Assembly: GCA_036346225.1 (NCBI GenBank)
Contig: JARFIW010001110.1
Coordinates: forward strand, 558,001 to 622,000
Direction: 5' to 3'
Length of the DNA stretch: 64,000 bases
From: Platerodrilus igneus
Taxonomy: Eukaryota; Arthropoda; Insecta; Coleoptera; Lycidae
The notes under the pieces are model-generated. The model did not search any database and had not been told where the DNA came from. It saw only the letters and a program-made list of their open reading frames with translations. The number at the start of each line of letters is the position of its first letter. Positions within the stretch are counted from its first letter, which is position 1. Position numbers and translations under genes: made by a program. Of the stretch, positions 1-10,872 are shown piece by piece.

Positions 1-93
1 GCATCCAACCGAGCTGGAAATACAAGCGAGGAAAGCATTAACGAGATGGTATCCATAATAGAAGAGTTGAGAGAAGAAGGTATACTACAGTGA
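1..93 (+). CDS. C-terminal 30 codons of an upstream ORF, product unknown
   Basis: Frame 1 is open from the first base to a TGA at 91-93. The visible peptide is acidic and helical in character (it contains NEMVSIIEELREEG). It ends 28 bp before the next ORF, the tight spacing expected inside a Polinton-like gene cluster. Too little is visible to name the product. Confidence 0.4.
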   Translation, partial: ASNRAGNTSEESINEMVSIIEELREEGILQ

Positions 94-121
94 GCTCAGT
101 AAATAATTACACAGTTTTAAA

Positions 122-796
122 ATGCCTAGCGACCGCTTCGGACGTTCAGAGCGTAAAGATGCTGATATTCGGCGCGGTCCTCCAGGTCGAGGATTTGTGC
201 TAACGTTGGATGGTGATGGGTACGATATGCAGCAAAGAAGGTTAGTGAATTCATCAGACCCGAAAGACGATAGTGATTGTGTTAATCAGAGAAGCACTAT
301 AGTATTCAAGTCTGGAGAAGAAACAATTAGTTTTCGTAAAAGAAGCTTAGTTGATGTGATGGATCCTAAAGACGATAGTGATTGTGTTAATAAGAAATCT
401 GTAATCAAGCTCGTGAATCAAGCCTTTTCATACTGTCTAAAAAGTTCTGATGATATACAGCGTAAAGATAAAGCATTCAATGCGAGAAACCAGCGTATCA
501 CAATGCTTGCTCAACCAGTTGAACCATCTGATGCAGTTAATAAACAATATGTAAATGAAAAATTGGATAAGCTTGTATCTGACTTTAAAACGTTTATACA
601 ATTTTTTATTAATTTGACTGCAACTTCTGAGACAAATGAGAAGGAGCTCGGTCTTGCAATATCATCGATTTACGAGGCGTCACCAGCAGCTATACAAAAC
701 AAATACTACAAACCAAAGCTTCAGTTTATGTCAAAGGTGCAATTGGATAAAGATAACCCCAATAGTTTAGCAACAGTGTTAAGCAAAAATGAGTAA
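122..796 (+). CDS. Tail-fibre-like protein with repeated D-x-V-N-K-x-Y-V motifs
   Basis: A 224-residue intact ORF. It contains DPKDDSDCVN at residues 46-55 and again at 81-90, and a third related motif, PSDAVNKQYV, at 135-144. The pattern 'P-x-D-x-x-D-A-V-N-K-x-Y-V' is a hallmark of phage and Polinton/adintovirus tail-fibre or surface proteins, where it starts repeated beta segments. An arginine- and glycine-rich stretch precedes the repeats; the C-terminal half looks helical. The next gene starts inside the end of this one (ATG at 789, stop at 794-796), a virus-like overlap. A structural role on a virion is inferred from motif and context and is not shown. Confidence 0.55.
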   Translation: MPSDRFGRSERKDADIRRGPPGRGFVLTLDGDGYDMQQRRLVNSSDPKDDSDCVNQRSTIVFKSGEETISFRKRSLVDVMDPKDDSDCVNKKSVIKLVNQAFSYCLKSSDDIQRKDKAFNARNQRITMLAQPVEPSDAVNKQYVNEKLDKLVSDFKTFIQFFINLTATSETNEKELGLAISSIYEASPAAIQNKYYKPKLQFMSKVQLDKDNPNSLATVLSKNE

Positions 797-1720
797 GGAA
801 ATCATCGTTGAGGAATTATTTAAACCTGCAAGTAAAAAAATTTTCAGCGTCGTCATACAAATCTGAAACATGTGAAACGTGATCTTATCCAATCGGACTT
901 GTGCGAAATGCAGCCTTACTCGCGTGTGAACAATAGGTACAAATATATTATAATAGCAATGGACTGTTTCACAAAATATGCTTTAGCAGAACCTTTAAAA
1001 AATAAAACTGGTTCAGAAGTTACAAATGCTGTGAAAAAAATATTGGACAAAATGTTGCAAGGAGAAAATAACGTAAAAATCAATCTACAAACGGATTTTG
1101 GGAAAGAGTACTACAACCGCTGGTTTAAAAATCTTATGCAAAAATATAAGATAAACCATTACTCTACGTATTCCACAATCAAAGCTAGTATGGTCGAGCG
1201 ATTGATCAGAACAATCAAAAACAACTTGTACAAAAGATTTTACTTGCAAGGTAGTCATAAATGGGTGAATATTTTGCCTAAGGTTATAGAAGAATACAAT
1301 AATACACCGCATCGGGCTATTAACATGACGCCTATGGAGGCAGAAGAACATCCGGAAAGAATAAAACTTTACACCGCTAACAGCGCTTCTAAAAGTCGCA
1401 AGAAGTTGTATAAGGTTGGAAACATTGTGCGTATATCAAAATATAAAGCAGTATTCGATCGAGGATTTCATCCAAACTGGAGTACAGAACTATTCAAAAT
1501 TGTTAAAGTACAACAAACGAGACCGATAACCTATCTGCTACAAGATTTGGAAGGTCGACCAATCCTAGGTGTTTTCTACGGCGATGAAATTCAGCTCACA
1601 GCAGCACCCGACACGTACTTAGTGGAAAAAGTTTTACGGAAACGGAAGCACGGACGCGAATTATTAGTGTCGTGGTTGGGGGATGGTAAAAGTTGGATTA
1701 AGAAAACAGACCTGCTTTAG
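789..1720 (+). pseudogene. Polinton-type chromodomain integrase, frameshifted near the N-terminus
   Basis: The main frame, open from about 836 to 1720, encodes a retroviral-type integrase core. Counting from codon 872, it shows QSDLCEM (D9), LQTDFGKEY (D75) and ASMVERLIRT (E109), a D,D-33-E arrangement. The C-terminus (DTYLVEKVLRKRK ... SWIKKTDLL) is a chromodomain, as in Maverick integrases. The natural start is probably the ATG at 789, which overlaps the previous gene, but that frame ends at TGA 864-866. The two frames meet around the seven-A run at 834-840, so a one-base length change there separates the start from the core. It is either a real inactivating mutation or a sequencing error. 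The protein would join the element's ends to host DNA. Confidence 0.75.
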
Positions 1721-1850
1721 TATCAGCCAAAGTTCTAGATAATTACCTAGTTGAAAAAATCATAAAAGGAGGGGGTAAAGTTCCTTAACTGGATATATAG
1801 GAGAGATTTGCTTAGAACGCCATCCCCATTTATGATTTGAAGCAGGAAGC

Positions 1851-2339
1851 ATGTGTTTCATAATCGATTTACAAGGATATCAACACAAAACTAGTGATTT
1901 CTATTGCAAGGAGGTTGCCATTTTGGATGTAGCAAAGAATGTAATATGGCACGAGATACTGGATATAGCGGTGAGATATAACACCCTAAGTGATGATTTC
2001 AAAAAACAAGTTCGGTGGTTAAAGCAAAGAATCCATGGGCTCTGCTGGGATGGGCAGTCCACAAGTGGATATACAAATGTGGGTGATCTACTGAAAGAAG
2101 TCATACCTCCCGATGCTACTGTCTATGTTAAAGGAGAACAGAAAAGGCAGTTACTATTAAAATATTTATCAAACAACATTTTAAACATGGAAAGTGTATT
2201 CTCACTTCCAAGACTCAAAGAATTAAGAAGATTCGGTGATAGGTACAATCACTGTTTAAACCATTGTATGAATAACTTAAGCTGTTCCAAAGAGAATGTA
2301 TTGCTATTGAGGCTTTTTGTTAATGTATTTAATTTTTAA
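1851..2339 (+). CDS. IDLQGY-type protein of Polinton/adintovirus context, function unknown
   Basis: A 162-residue intact ORF beginning MCFIIDLQGYQHK and containing FYCKEVAILD, RIHGLCWDG, ATVYVKGEQKRQLLLKYL and a late Cys/His cluster (NHCLNHCMNN). The opening 'hydrophobic-D-x-Q-G ... K-E' is a pattern I recognise from many uncharacterised arthropod and Polinton-associated proteins. It resembles motif I of RNase-H-fold exonucleases, but I cannot show nuclease residues with certainty. It starts 130 bp after the integrase stop, and an AATAAA sequence overlaps its end, suggesting a polyadenylation signal. Treat the family assignment as moderate and the function as open. Confidence 0.5.
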   Translation: MCFIIDLQGYQHKTSDFYCKEVAILDVAKNVIWHEILDIAVRYNTLSDDFKKQVRWLKQRIHGLCWDGQSTSGYTNVGDLLKEVIPPDATVYVKGEQKRQLLLKYLSNNILNMESVFSLPRLKELRRFGDRYNHCLNHCMNNLSCSKENVLLLRLFVNVFNF

Positions 2340-4984
2340 TAAAATATTTTGTGGGAATTGTTTTTTATTTATCTTAGCTAAAAGCATACCTTTAAAATTT
2401 GAAAAAAATATATATGTAAAACAGCGCATTACTTTGGAAAAATTAATGTTTTAAAATACAATCAGAACCAGTAGCAAAATACATAATAATTGGTGTTTGC
2501 AAATAAATTCAGTTCTATTTTTATAAAAAATGTAAACTTACCCTTAAATCTTCAAAAACTTTTCACAAAAATAACTACACGAAACGACGGTTTAAAATTT
2601 CAACGGGCTTTAAACAAAATTGTGCGAAACTAATAGAATTTTACTAATCACACCGCGTTATATACGGTTTGAAATAATTACTAAACGACGTTTGTATTTT
2701 TCCTAAATACGTGCTGGTTACTAGAAAATACCTTGTGTGAATCCTCGGCAATTATTCATCAATTTTTAATGCACAAACATAATTAATAGAAAGTCCAAGA
2801 AAAGAAATTATATACAGCTTTCATATGTAATTTAGGTAGCCCATGCTCGTTAAGAAATTGATTCGAAACGACTTTTCCAAGCATTTGAGCATATAATTAT
2901 GACGTGCATAGTTATTAAAAATGTTAATCCAACCTTGATAACTGTTTAAAATTAAAAAGTTATGGTTTTGAATATTCTAAAAAAACAGTGCATCACCGTT
3001 TGAAAAATGGTTTTAAATATTAAACACTTATGGCTTTATAAAGGACTCATTTCTAAAATCTCCACGGTTTTTGATTTATGGAGATGTTTGGTTTAAGCAT
3101 ATGTCATAAATGAGCAAAAAATTTAGAGGTTTGAGAGCTTTAAAGTGTAGCTTTGCAGGGCGTGGTCCGATTTTAAATCTGTTTGCAGATTCAAATTCTG
3201 CGTAAAATTTTAAACTAATTTAATGTATCGCATGACTAAAAAAATTTATAAGAACGCTCAAAAGTCGCTACAGGTAAGAAATCTTAAAATGAGGGTAGCT
3301 TCCTTGGGGATGGCGCTATCTAAAAAATTCCTAAAGATTCGGGTAGTCGAGAAAATTCTAATGTTAATTAATACCAAACAAGGTACATTTATCTCGTAAG
3401 ATGCAATTGTTAGACGAAGAAAACTATTTGGTTCAGAATGTTAGCGGTAAAAAAAATCTTAAAATTATGGTAGCACCCTGGAGGGTGAAGCAATCTAAAA
3501 AATTCCTAGAAATTCGGGTAGCTGAGAAAAATCTAATATTAATTGATACCAAACAAGATAGGTTTACCTAGAAAGATGCAATGGTTAGACGAGGAAAACT
3601 ATTTGGTCCAAATGAGTGAGGAAATGAGGGATTCTGGAGGAAATGAGGTTGTGGTTTTGCCAATAACCATCTACTCTCCTTTATTCTTTATATTTCTTTA
3701 ATTCGCTTTTCCTTAGCTGGAATGCATTAAGGCTGGGGAAATTTTCTCCTTATTCTTCTACCACAATCTCAGATAGGCCAACTTTGTTTTAAAAAAAATC
3801 TGGAAGTGCTGTTGCTTTTAAAGCATTCAAAGAAGATAATGACATAAACATCAAAATTATGAATTTAAATTTGAACATTTTGGAATTTGTTTATAGCTGA
3901 ATTAAATAAAATATTGTTGTAATTTTTATACCATCATCTTGAGAATGTTTTCTTATTATAAAATGTACCAAAAAGTAAATTATTTTCTTGAATTTTCCTA
4001 TCTATGATTGTGTCAGAAGTATTTTTCATAAGCGCAGTGTAGATTTAAACTAGTCGGTATGCGGGAACTTTCCTAACTGTTCACCAAGTTTTACGAAGGT
4101 GTCGCTAGGCTATTCTTATGAAACTGGGTGTATCGCAACTAGACGTGACTGCAACAAGCATTTTTGACAACCGTCAATGTAAAAGGGAGAACTATGATCG
4201 TCGGCAAGTGCATCAAACCAGAGCAATAAAGTGTTAAAGCTCATTGGATATCAAATCTAACAGATAGCTGACATACTATTCAACTCCACGCGGACCGAGT
4301 ATAATAAGACAACTGATATTTACTGTACGGCTATTGTTTGCTTTTGTTAGATATTCACAACAGCAATCTCAATATGAATTTGATTTTATAGTTTTAATAA
4401 TTAGTAAATAACTTCACAAAGCGTATTTAAGCTTTATTGTTATTTTAAAATAAAAATCTTGATGGTACTTACGTATAAATTAAAATTATAGGCTTGCCAA
4501 TGCTTGTTTTATGGTTTATAAAAGCCTTTCCTGGCACCTTACCACACTCAGGGACGTCCCGGAAGGGCTTATTTGATCAATATCTTAGACCAATAAAAAT
4601 TGATAGTTACGCCTTCAATTTTCGTTGAATAATAAATATTTGTGCTGATGAATTTATTCGTTTCTGGCATTTTGAACACTTTTATATGGCACAAAATCAT
4701 TGTGCAAGCATTATTCTTATTATCTAATTTAGAAATGTTTTCTAAGCGGGCGCTGCAATGTGTTTTTGTATACAGTTTTATACTCTGATTTGTTTATATC
4801 CTTTTCCTTGGTGTGAAGATCAGAATAGAAGGGCAAAATTTATGAAAAATGTTTTCTTTAAGTGCCCATGACCCCATGTGTATTTTTGCATGTTGAATAA
4901 GTTTTCAAGAATATTCTCTTCTGTGCGGGAGCTGTAAACTTGTTTGTGTGTTCTTTATTGTTCTAATTCTTTTTGTATAGTGTT

Positions 4985-4985
<1 letters not shown>
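2340..4985. other. Non-coding interval
   Basis: AT-rich DNA with no convincing ORF on either strand. It contains the diverged tandem repeat described separately (3273-3615) and otherwise nothing I recognise. The right end of the Polinton-like element must lie in here, but no terminal repeat can be picked out. Confidence 0.5.
3273..3615. repeat. Two-copy diverged tandem repeat, period about 173 bp
   Basis: The unit starting at 3273 recurs from about 3446. Both copies share the ordered words ATCTTAAAAT, ATCTAAAAAATTCCTA, ATTCGGGTAG, GATACCAAACAAG (ATACCAAACAAG in the first) and GACGAAGAAAACTATTTGGT (GACGAGG in the second). The copies have many substitutions, so the duplication is old. No coding potential. 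Confidence 0.75.
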
Positions 4986-4988
<3 letters not shown>

Positions 4989-5032
<44 letters not shown>

Positions 5033-5110
5033 TGCGCGCGTGTGCGTGTGCGTATGCGCGTGTGTGTATGTGAGTATGTGTGTGTGTGTTTGTGTATGTG
5101 TGTGTGTAGA
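4989..5110. repeat. (TG)n microsatellite with CG-rich core
   Basis: Alternating TG dinucleotides, broken at 5028-5058 by GCGCGTGCGCGCGTG-type sequence. It is alternating purine-pyrimidine throughout, which can adopt Z-DNA. The long His/Thr ORFs on the opposite strand are repeat translation only. Confidence 0.9.
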
Positions 5111-6157
5111 TTAAAATGAACAAGATAAATTTTTGAAAATTCCCTTTTAAATAGATTTTTAATCGAAATGCAAGAGTGCGACGCTTCAGTTGTGACATTA
5201 TCTACCTTGGCACCATCAATAAAAAGCGGCGATCGAATAACTAACATAAATTCCGTGGTTGTGCTTTATGCATCGAGTATTGTGAAGTTTGTTCGAGATT
5301 TTGTGGTGCAATGTTATGTTTATGTTATAAATTTTGCAAGAATATAGTTTCGTTAGTGTGGCAGTTTGTTGCTATTAAGATTTGTAAATTTGTTTATTGC
5401 ATACTCTGAAGTTTGTCGGCGAAGAATAAAATTTGTCGGAAAAATTGACTTCTGCAGTAGTATATAATAAAAGCTAGTTTGTTGAAAATAGATTTGTTCG
5501 ATAACTATAATATAAAATAAAGTTTTTGGTACGAATTCTAAATACGTGCATATTATCGAAATTTTTAAATAAAAAACCGTTTTATGTCAGGGCATGTAGC
5601 AAGGCGCAATTCAATTAATAACTGGAAATTGAAAACTGATAGGATTTTAGCTAATCAGAGAACGTCTATTTTCGACCAATCCAACAACCTAAAGACCTCA
5701 TTTTTATAAATAATCCCATTATTAGGCATATATAAATATATTTGTACATATATTCTCAAAAATCAACAGAAACATTAGCAAGTTTCAAATACATAAATTA
5801 AATAGAAATTATCACATCCAAAGGCATACACAGAATAACAAAGTAGACTGATATTATCAACAATTTCGACATAATACACCCGTACACGATTTCCATTTTG
5901 CACATAATCATTCTATATAACCACACCCGTTTCTACACCACCTTAATCGCTAAAACACAAACGCCGATAATATATGCGTTTAGAGGTAGACTACTCGGCG
6001 CGTTTTTTTTACCAGTGATATCTCCCATGTAGGGCTAGTCCACTACGTCAATAGTCACTAATCAAGCGTATCTTCTTTTTTTCTAAAGATAAAATTTAAA
6101 AAAAAATGTGATTGAAATATTGAAGGGTATATTATACTTTGCTAACTCTTTCAGTTT
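5111..6157. other. Non-coding interval
   Basis: AT-rich sequence with no ORF, repeat or RNA gene that I can support. Confidence 0.4.
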
Positions 6158-6405
6158 TTAATCATTCCGTATATAATCGGGATCGACGCATCTTAGTACT
6201 TTTTTTAAGTCCCCGCGTACTATTTCGGGACAAATACAGTTCATGTAAAAAGTCTCTAATTTTGGAGGCATTGTTTTTGTCCACAAATCGTCATCGCGTG
6301 TTATTTTCTCGATGTACAACGGCGAATCATTGCTAATAAACACGGCAAAATAACATGTCTCTATTCGAGATATGAAGTTGGCCCTGAATCTATAAACGTT
6401 TAATT
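6158..6405 (-). pseudogene. YqaJ-type nuclease fragment
   Basis: Reading leftwards from about 6405, an open frame ends in a stop near 6158. Short segments match the pattern I know from insect YqaJ viral-recombinase-like proteins: ETCYFAVFISND, then PLYIEKITRDDDLW, then KLETFYMNCICPEIVRG. In that family the usual layout is 'QIQGQL...CYFVVYT...IE-x-I-x-D-x-x-F/L-W...FY-x-x-x-L/I-x-P-E-I'. Only the C-terminal part of the domain survives; the catalytic E-x-K region is not seen. Such nucleases travel with DNA transposons and Polinton-like elements in insects, so this is probably a transposon relic. It has no intact start. Confidence 0.45.
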
Positions 6406-6635
6406 TATACGATTACATTTTTTAAAACCTTAATGTAAAGTACCTGGTAATAATAATTATGTTTTTTTTCAAGCTCAGCATCCCCTATACATATTTCAAG
6501 CAAATGTTTCCCTTATTTGCAGCTTGCTCTAAAGTCATGCCATGTTTTATTACTTTGAATAAACATTTCACTTCAACCAACGTATTGTGACCAATTAACC
6601 CTTAGAAAAGATAAATAATTGCTCACGAACAAACC

Positions 6636-6668
6636 GAATGTAGTACCTTTGGGTTGAGTATTGGGATT
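6636..6668 (+). mobile_element. Fragment of the same SINE family as 22884-23179
   Basis: The stretch containing ATGTAGTACCTTTGGGT and GAGTATTGG matches the 3' part of the SINE at 22884-23179 (ATGTAGTACCTTCGGGT, GAGCATTGG) with a few transitions. No tRNA-like head lies upstream, so it is 5'-truncated or decayed. Confidence 0.5.
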
Positions 6669-7653
6669 GCGGCCGCCTAGCGGCCCTATATAAATTATAA
6701 AATATAAATCTCGCATCACCACCGTATATCCCAAAATCCATTTTTGGACTATATCGAAAGGAGTAAAACATTTCCTTTATCTTCATCTTTTATTCTATTG
6801 GCTAACTTTTTGTAAAACGAATTGGAACAATGTGATACAAGGGTAGATCAACCTGGAACAATTTTCAAAAACATAATTTTTAAAAAGGGGTGCTAACTTT
6901 ACACATATGTAGTACCGCTCTCTGGATTATTGACGCATCAAATCGAGACACTAAATATTTCATTATTTTAACATACTTACCTACTAATATAAAATTCGAT
7001 AGTTTTTAGTTCGGAATTTATTGCTTTTGTTACTCGAATATTTTTGGTTCGTTTGGTTCTACTTCTATTAGTTGCACGCGTTCTTGGTTTATAATTGCCT
7101 TTACCCATTTCGAAAACAACAATACTCACTATTTTCACTATTACAATTGTCTGTAAGATTTGAGCTATAGTACCGGTATAGGTAGGGGAAAGGCGGATAA
7201 TATGATATAGACGGGTAAAATCACTTTTTCTTGTTTAAAGAAATCTAATACATATAGAAGTCCCCAACGTGGGAACATTTGTAACTATAGGCGTCTGCAC
7301 GGTGAAGGTCGACCAGTGTCGCTAGGCTCCTTAGACGGAGTTAGTTTGTTATTTATGCTAGCTGTAAGCTGTGTTCCAATGTAAGTAATAAATTGTGATA
7401 ATATATAACTAGTGAAAATCACACCTTTTGTTGCTTTGGAGATGTGATCACGATTATGTGAATGTCAATGCATAGTGTCTCAAATAATTTTTTCATTTAC
7501 ATTAATTTTCAATGTTTGCTAGCATGAATTATAAACATACTACAACACGCGCAATACTACAATTTACAGTGACGGGTAAATTGAATGACTATGTCGTTTT
7601 GCCCGTCCTTTTTATAGTCTGTACAATAAAATAGTAACTACCTTTTGTTACAG
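6669..7653. other. Non-coding interval upstream of the pogo relic
   Basis: No supported gene. The AGGGGAAAGGCGGATAATAT stretch near 7194 could be a left terminal repeat of the following pogo-like element. A weak inverted counterpart lies near 9598-9625 (TTATTATGTCATCTTGCC), but identity is low and I do not rely on it. Confidence 0.3.
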
Positions 7654-9537
7654 ATGGTTTACTCATATAAGAAAAAAACGAATATGGGAAGATGGATTGA
7701 AGCAGATATGGAGAGAGCTTTAGAAGCAATACGCAATAAAGAAATGGGCTGGCTTAAAGCAAGTAAGATCTTTAAGGTACCGACGGCGACCTAACGTTGT
7801 TGGAGTCTTGGCAAAAATAAAAATTGTTGTTAATATTAAAAAACATCTCGGCTCTCGTGAATGTGCACTAATTAAAGAAGTCGAAGCTGCGTTAGCCAAA
7901 CATATTCTGGACTTGGAATCTTGTTCATTTGGCGTAAAAAGAAAAGACGTCCGAAAGCTTGCGTATGAAATTGCGGAAAAAATGAACACCAAACATCCTT
8001 TCAATGAAGAACGACACATTGCTGGAAAAGGATGGTTACGTGGTTTTTGCAAACGTAATCTACAATTATCATTGCGTCTACCAGAAGCCACGTCCATCGC
8101 TAGAGCTGAAGCATTTAATCGACCACAGGTAGACAAATTCTTTGGAAAACTTGAAGAAGTTGTCAACAATCATAAAATCCACGCTTTTAAGCATGGACGG
8201 ATTCGCGCTGACAACCGTTCAACTCCCTCCTAAAGTGATTGCCAAGAAAAGGAAAAAAACAAGTTGGTGCTATCACAAGCGCAGAAAGGGGCGGGGGTTT
8301 ATTCAACAATTATAGCTTGCATGAGCCCTGACGGAACTTATGTATCGCCGTCAATCATTTATCCTCGAAAAAGGTTTAATTCGGTACTATACGACGGAAC
8401 ACCTACAGGTACACTAAAACTTCATAACGAGTCGGGCTATATGACGGAAGAGTTGTTCGTAACATGGATGCAACATTTTGTGGATCACGTCAGACCTAAT
8501 TCAGAGCAAACAGCTCAGTTAATATTGGATGGTCATTCAAGCCACAAAAGCTATCCAGCCTTACAATTGGCTAAAAATATATTCAATTGTGCTGCTCTGC
8601 TTGCTCGCACACTGCACCCACCGTATCCAACCACTGGACGTGGGGTTTTTTGGTCCTTTCCACAAGTAATATAATTATGCGGTTACCTAATGGTTAAAGG
8701 AAAATCCCGGTCGTACACTCAGCATTTATCAATGTCCATACTATTTAAAGAAGCATATCAGAAAGTAGCTACGCTTGAAATAGTATCAAGTGCATTCCAT
8801 GCAACTGGAATATTCCCGATCAACCGTAATGTTTTTCCCGATCATTTGTTTTTACCTAGTCTAACAACCGATGCAACCAAGATCGTACCTATTGCTGAAC
8901 GAGAAGTTCGTGCTGAAAATTTGGAAGATGTTCAAGAGCAGCAAAAGTCAACACAAACTACTACCATTTTATACGTAGAACAAGGTCAAGGAATCGCACA
9001 GCAAGCACATCTCGGGCAGAACTCACTGATCAATCTTTTGTGCCTGTTTTAAGAAAAGAGGATATTGAAAATATTTTGAAGGAATTATCGTCACTACCTT
9101 AAAGTAACGTAAAAAAAAACTGTTCAACATAAAACTGCTGGTTCCCAAGATGTATTAACCGAAAGTCCGTACCTCAAGAGTCTTCTTGAAAAAGGAAATG
9201 AAAAAACCTAGAACAGCAGTGAAAGAAAAAAAGAGAAATGGTTAAAAGGAAGCTCGCAGAAGGAAACCCAAGTGAAGAGAAACAAAGAAAAAAGCAGAGG
9301 AAGAGCAACAGAAAGGTGATAACAAGGAAGTTTGCGGAATGTGAATCAAGTTGAAAAGAAGAAGATCCGTTTACAGGTAACGACGACGAAGAGGCTTGTG
9401 CTTGTCTCTATTGTAATGACTTATTTAGTCGATCAAAATCAAAGGAAGGGTGGTTGCAGTGTCAAGATTATTAACTGTGGTCGCATTCCGAATGTGTGAG
9501 TCTCTCTAAAACAGCAAAAATGTTTGTGAGCTTATGG
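7654..9537 (+). pseudogene. pogo/Tigger-type transposase, inactivated, with PHD-like C-terminus
   Basis: The start at 7654 directly follows a CCTTTTGTTACAG acceptor-like sequence. The first segment (MVYSYKKKTNMGRW ... GWLKASKIFKVP) is the CENP-B/psq-type helix-turn-helix. After a frameshift at about 7793 comes the second DNA-binding segment (to 8233), ending in PEATSIARAEAFNRPQVDKF. The DDE core follows: the first catalytic motif (normally NVDET) is missing at about 8200, LILDGHSSHK is intact at about 8525, and the third Asp (QPLD) is present in the DNA near 8625 but in another frame. A cysteine-rich segment (CLYCNDLFSRSKSKEGW, then WSHSEC, about 9400-9535) is the PHD-like finger that many insect pogo-type proteins carry. 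It has several frameshifts and stops and cannot be active. Confidence 0.8.
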
Positions 9538-10234
9538 ACTGAAAAAGCAAACTTCTTACAAATCATTTACTTTTCAATATTATATCTATACTAGTTTTAT
9601 TATGTCATCTTGCCATATAGGGGCGGGCATTATGGTTTTTTGTAAAAAAATATATTCCTTTAATCTGCGATAATTCTTTTGGAGGAAATGGCGTTTTTGG
9701 TAAATTGGTACGACCTCCAAATAGCGTAAATCTGTAGTTTTGTTGCCGCAGTTAATTTTCTTTTCGTTTAAGTAAAAATCAAATTTGTTGGGAAAAATTA
9801 GTAAATACTGTAAGGTCTTTTTGCTTCCCTTGCTAAAGTTACACACCAAACACGTAAACAAAGTATGTTTAATGTTTATTGCGTTGAAATGAGTGAATTA
9901 GTCATCAAACAGCAAAACAATAAATTCTACTTGTTCGGTCAACAAGAAACATATTGCATTTACATCCACACAACTGTTATGTTAACTAAATCAATTTTTT
10001 GTAAGTTCAACAAAATCTGAGTCACGCCGATTTTGGTTTTAGTCCATTTAAATTAGTACCGACAATCATTATAGCGCAGTAATGAAAATATTACTGGAAT
10101 TTGCAATACAAGTAACATATACCAACAAAAGTTTATGCATAACTATGCAGTTAGTGATATTCATGCAATTTGGTTGTTTCTCATTTTTATAAAATAAGAA
10201 ATGACTCACATATAGTGTTGCGTTTTAACGTTAA

Positions 10235-10239
<5 letters not shown>
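9538..10239. other. Non-coding interval
   Basis: No supported feature. A 91-codon minus-strand frame (9586-9861) has no family resemblance I can name and is not called. Confidence 0.35.

Positions 10240-10275
<36 letters not shown>
10240..10275. repeat. (AT)n microsatellite, target of the following transposon
   Basis: Pure AT dinucleotides immediately left of the CAGGGTGCCC terminus. Further TATATATA follows the right terminus at 12571, so the element inserted within a TA repeat. Confidence 0.85.
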
Positions 10276-10278
<3 letters not shown>

Positions 10279-10756
10279 GGTGCCCACAATCTATCTCCGT
10301 ATATGGGTAACTTTTTATTATAGAAGATACAATGTTGGTTAAATTAGCAAAGTTGAAGAGAAATTTACGAGTAGTATGATGCTTTTTTGAAAACTCACCT
10401 AGATGCTCAACTTTTTTAGATATTTGAAAAACTGAAATTTGCCATTTTCTTCAAACGCTAATAACTTTTTAACGGTTTAACCTATAGAGAAAATAAAACT
10501 GCTTGTAAGGTAGCTTCTTACGTAGAATTCAATAGCGTATATGACAATTTTATTTGGAAATGGGTTTTCAAGCTACAAACATAACCTCACTTTTTTTAAA
10601 TGGAAACCATAGCTCAGTATAACCCAAATGGAAAGGTTTTTCTTTTCTGATTACCCTGATGTAAGGGTTGATGTACTTATTTTCAGTAGTTTCTTCATAA
10701 TAAAGAAAAAACGATTTATTTATTTGCGGACATCAAGGAGTCCATGGATACATATT
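10276..10756 (+). repeat. Left terminal inverted repeat, 481 bp
   Basis: Reverse complement of 12092-12570. The inner limit is the shared CCATGGATACATATT / AATATGTATCCATGG. Small differences (for example AAATGGAAAGG versus AAGTGGAAAGG across the arms) show independent decay. Confidence 0.9.
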
Positions 10757-10872
10757 TTAAATAAACAAAAAACAACTGGCATTTGTCAGATATTATTAGT
10801 TAAAGTGTTTATTTGCTCTGGGTTGCAAATTTTGTTTAGAAGACTTTTAAATTTATTTGATTATAATAGAGA

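Larger units (their letters stand above)
1..2340 (+). mobile_element. Polinton/adintovirus-like element, partial (left end outside window)
   Basis: Four same-strand open frames lie within 2.3 kb with short gaps or overlaps: the tail of an upstream ORF, a tail-fibre-like ORF, a chromodomain integrase and an IDLQGY-type ORF. A retroviral-type integrase with a C-terminal chromodomain, next to virion-like proteins and with no reverse transcriptase, is typical of Polinton (Maverick) elements and related adintoviruses. The capsid, ATPase and polymerase genes would lie upstream of the window. I could not define the right terminal inverted repeat because its partner is not visible. The identification rests on the integrase and on gene packing. 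Confidence 0.65.

Noticed and set aside
4905..5247. Two long minus-strand frames rich in His/Thr
   Set aside because: They run through the (TG)n microsatellite and have no family resemblance.
9586..9861. 91-codon minus-strand ORF
   Set aside because: Unrecognised, no start context, not duplicated; equally likely to be a chance frame.
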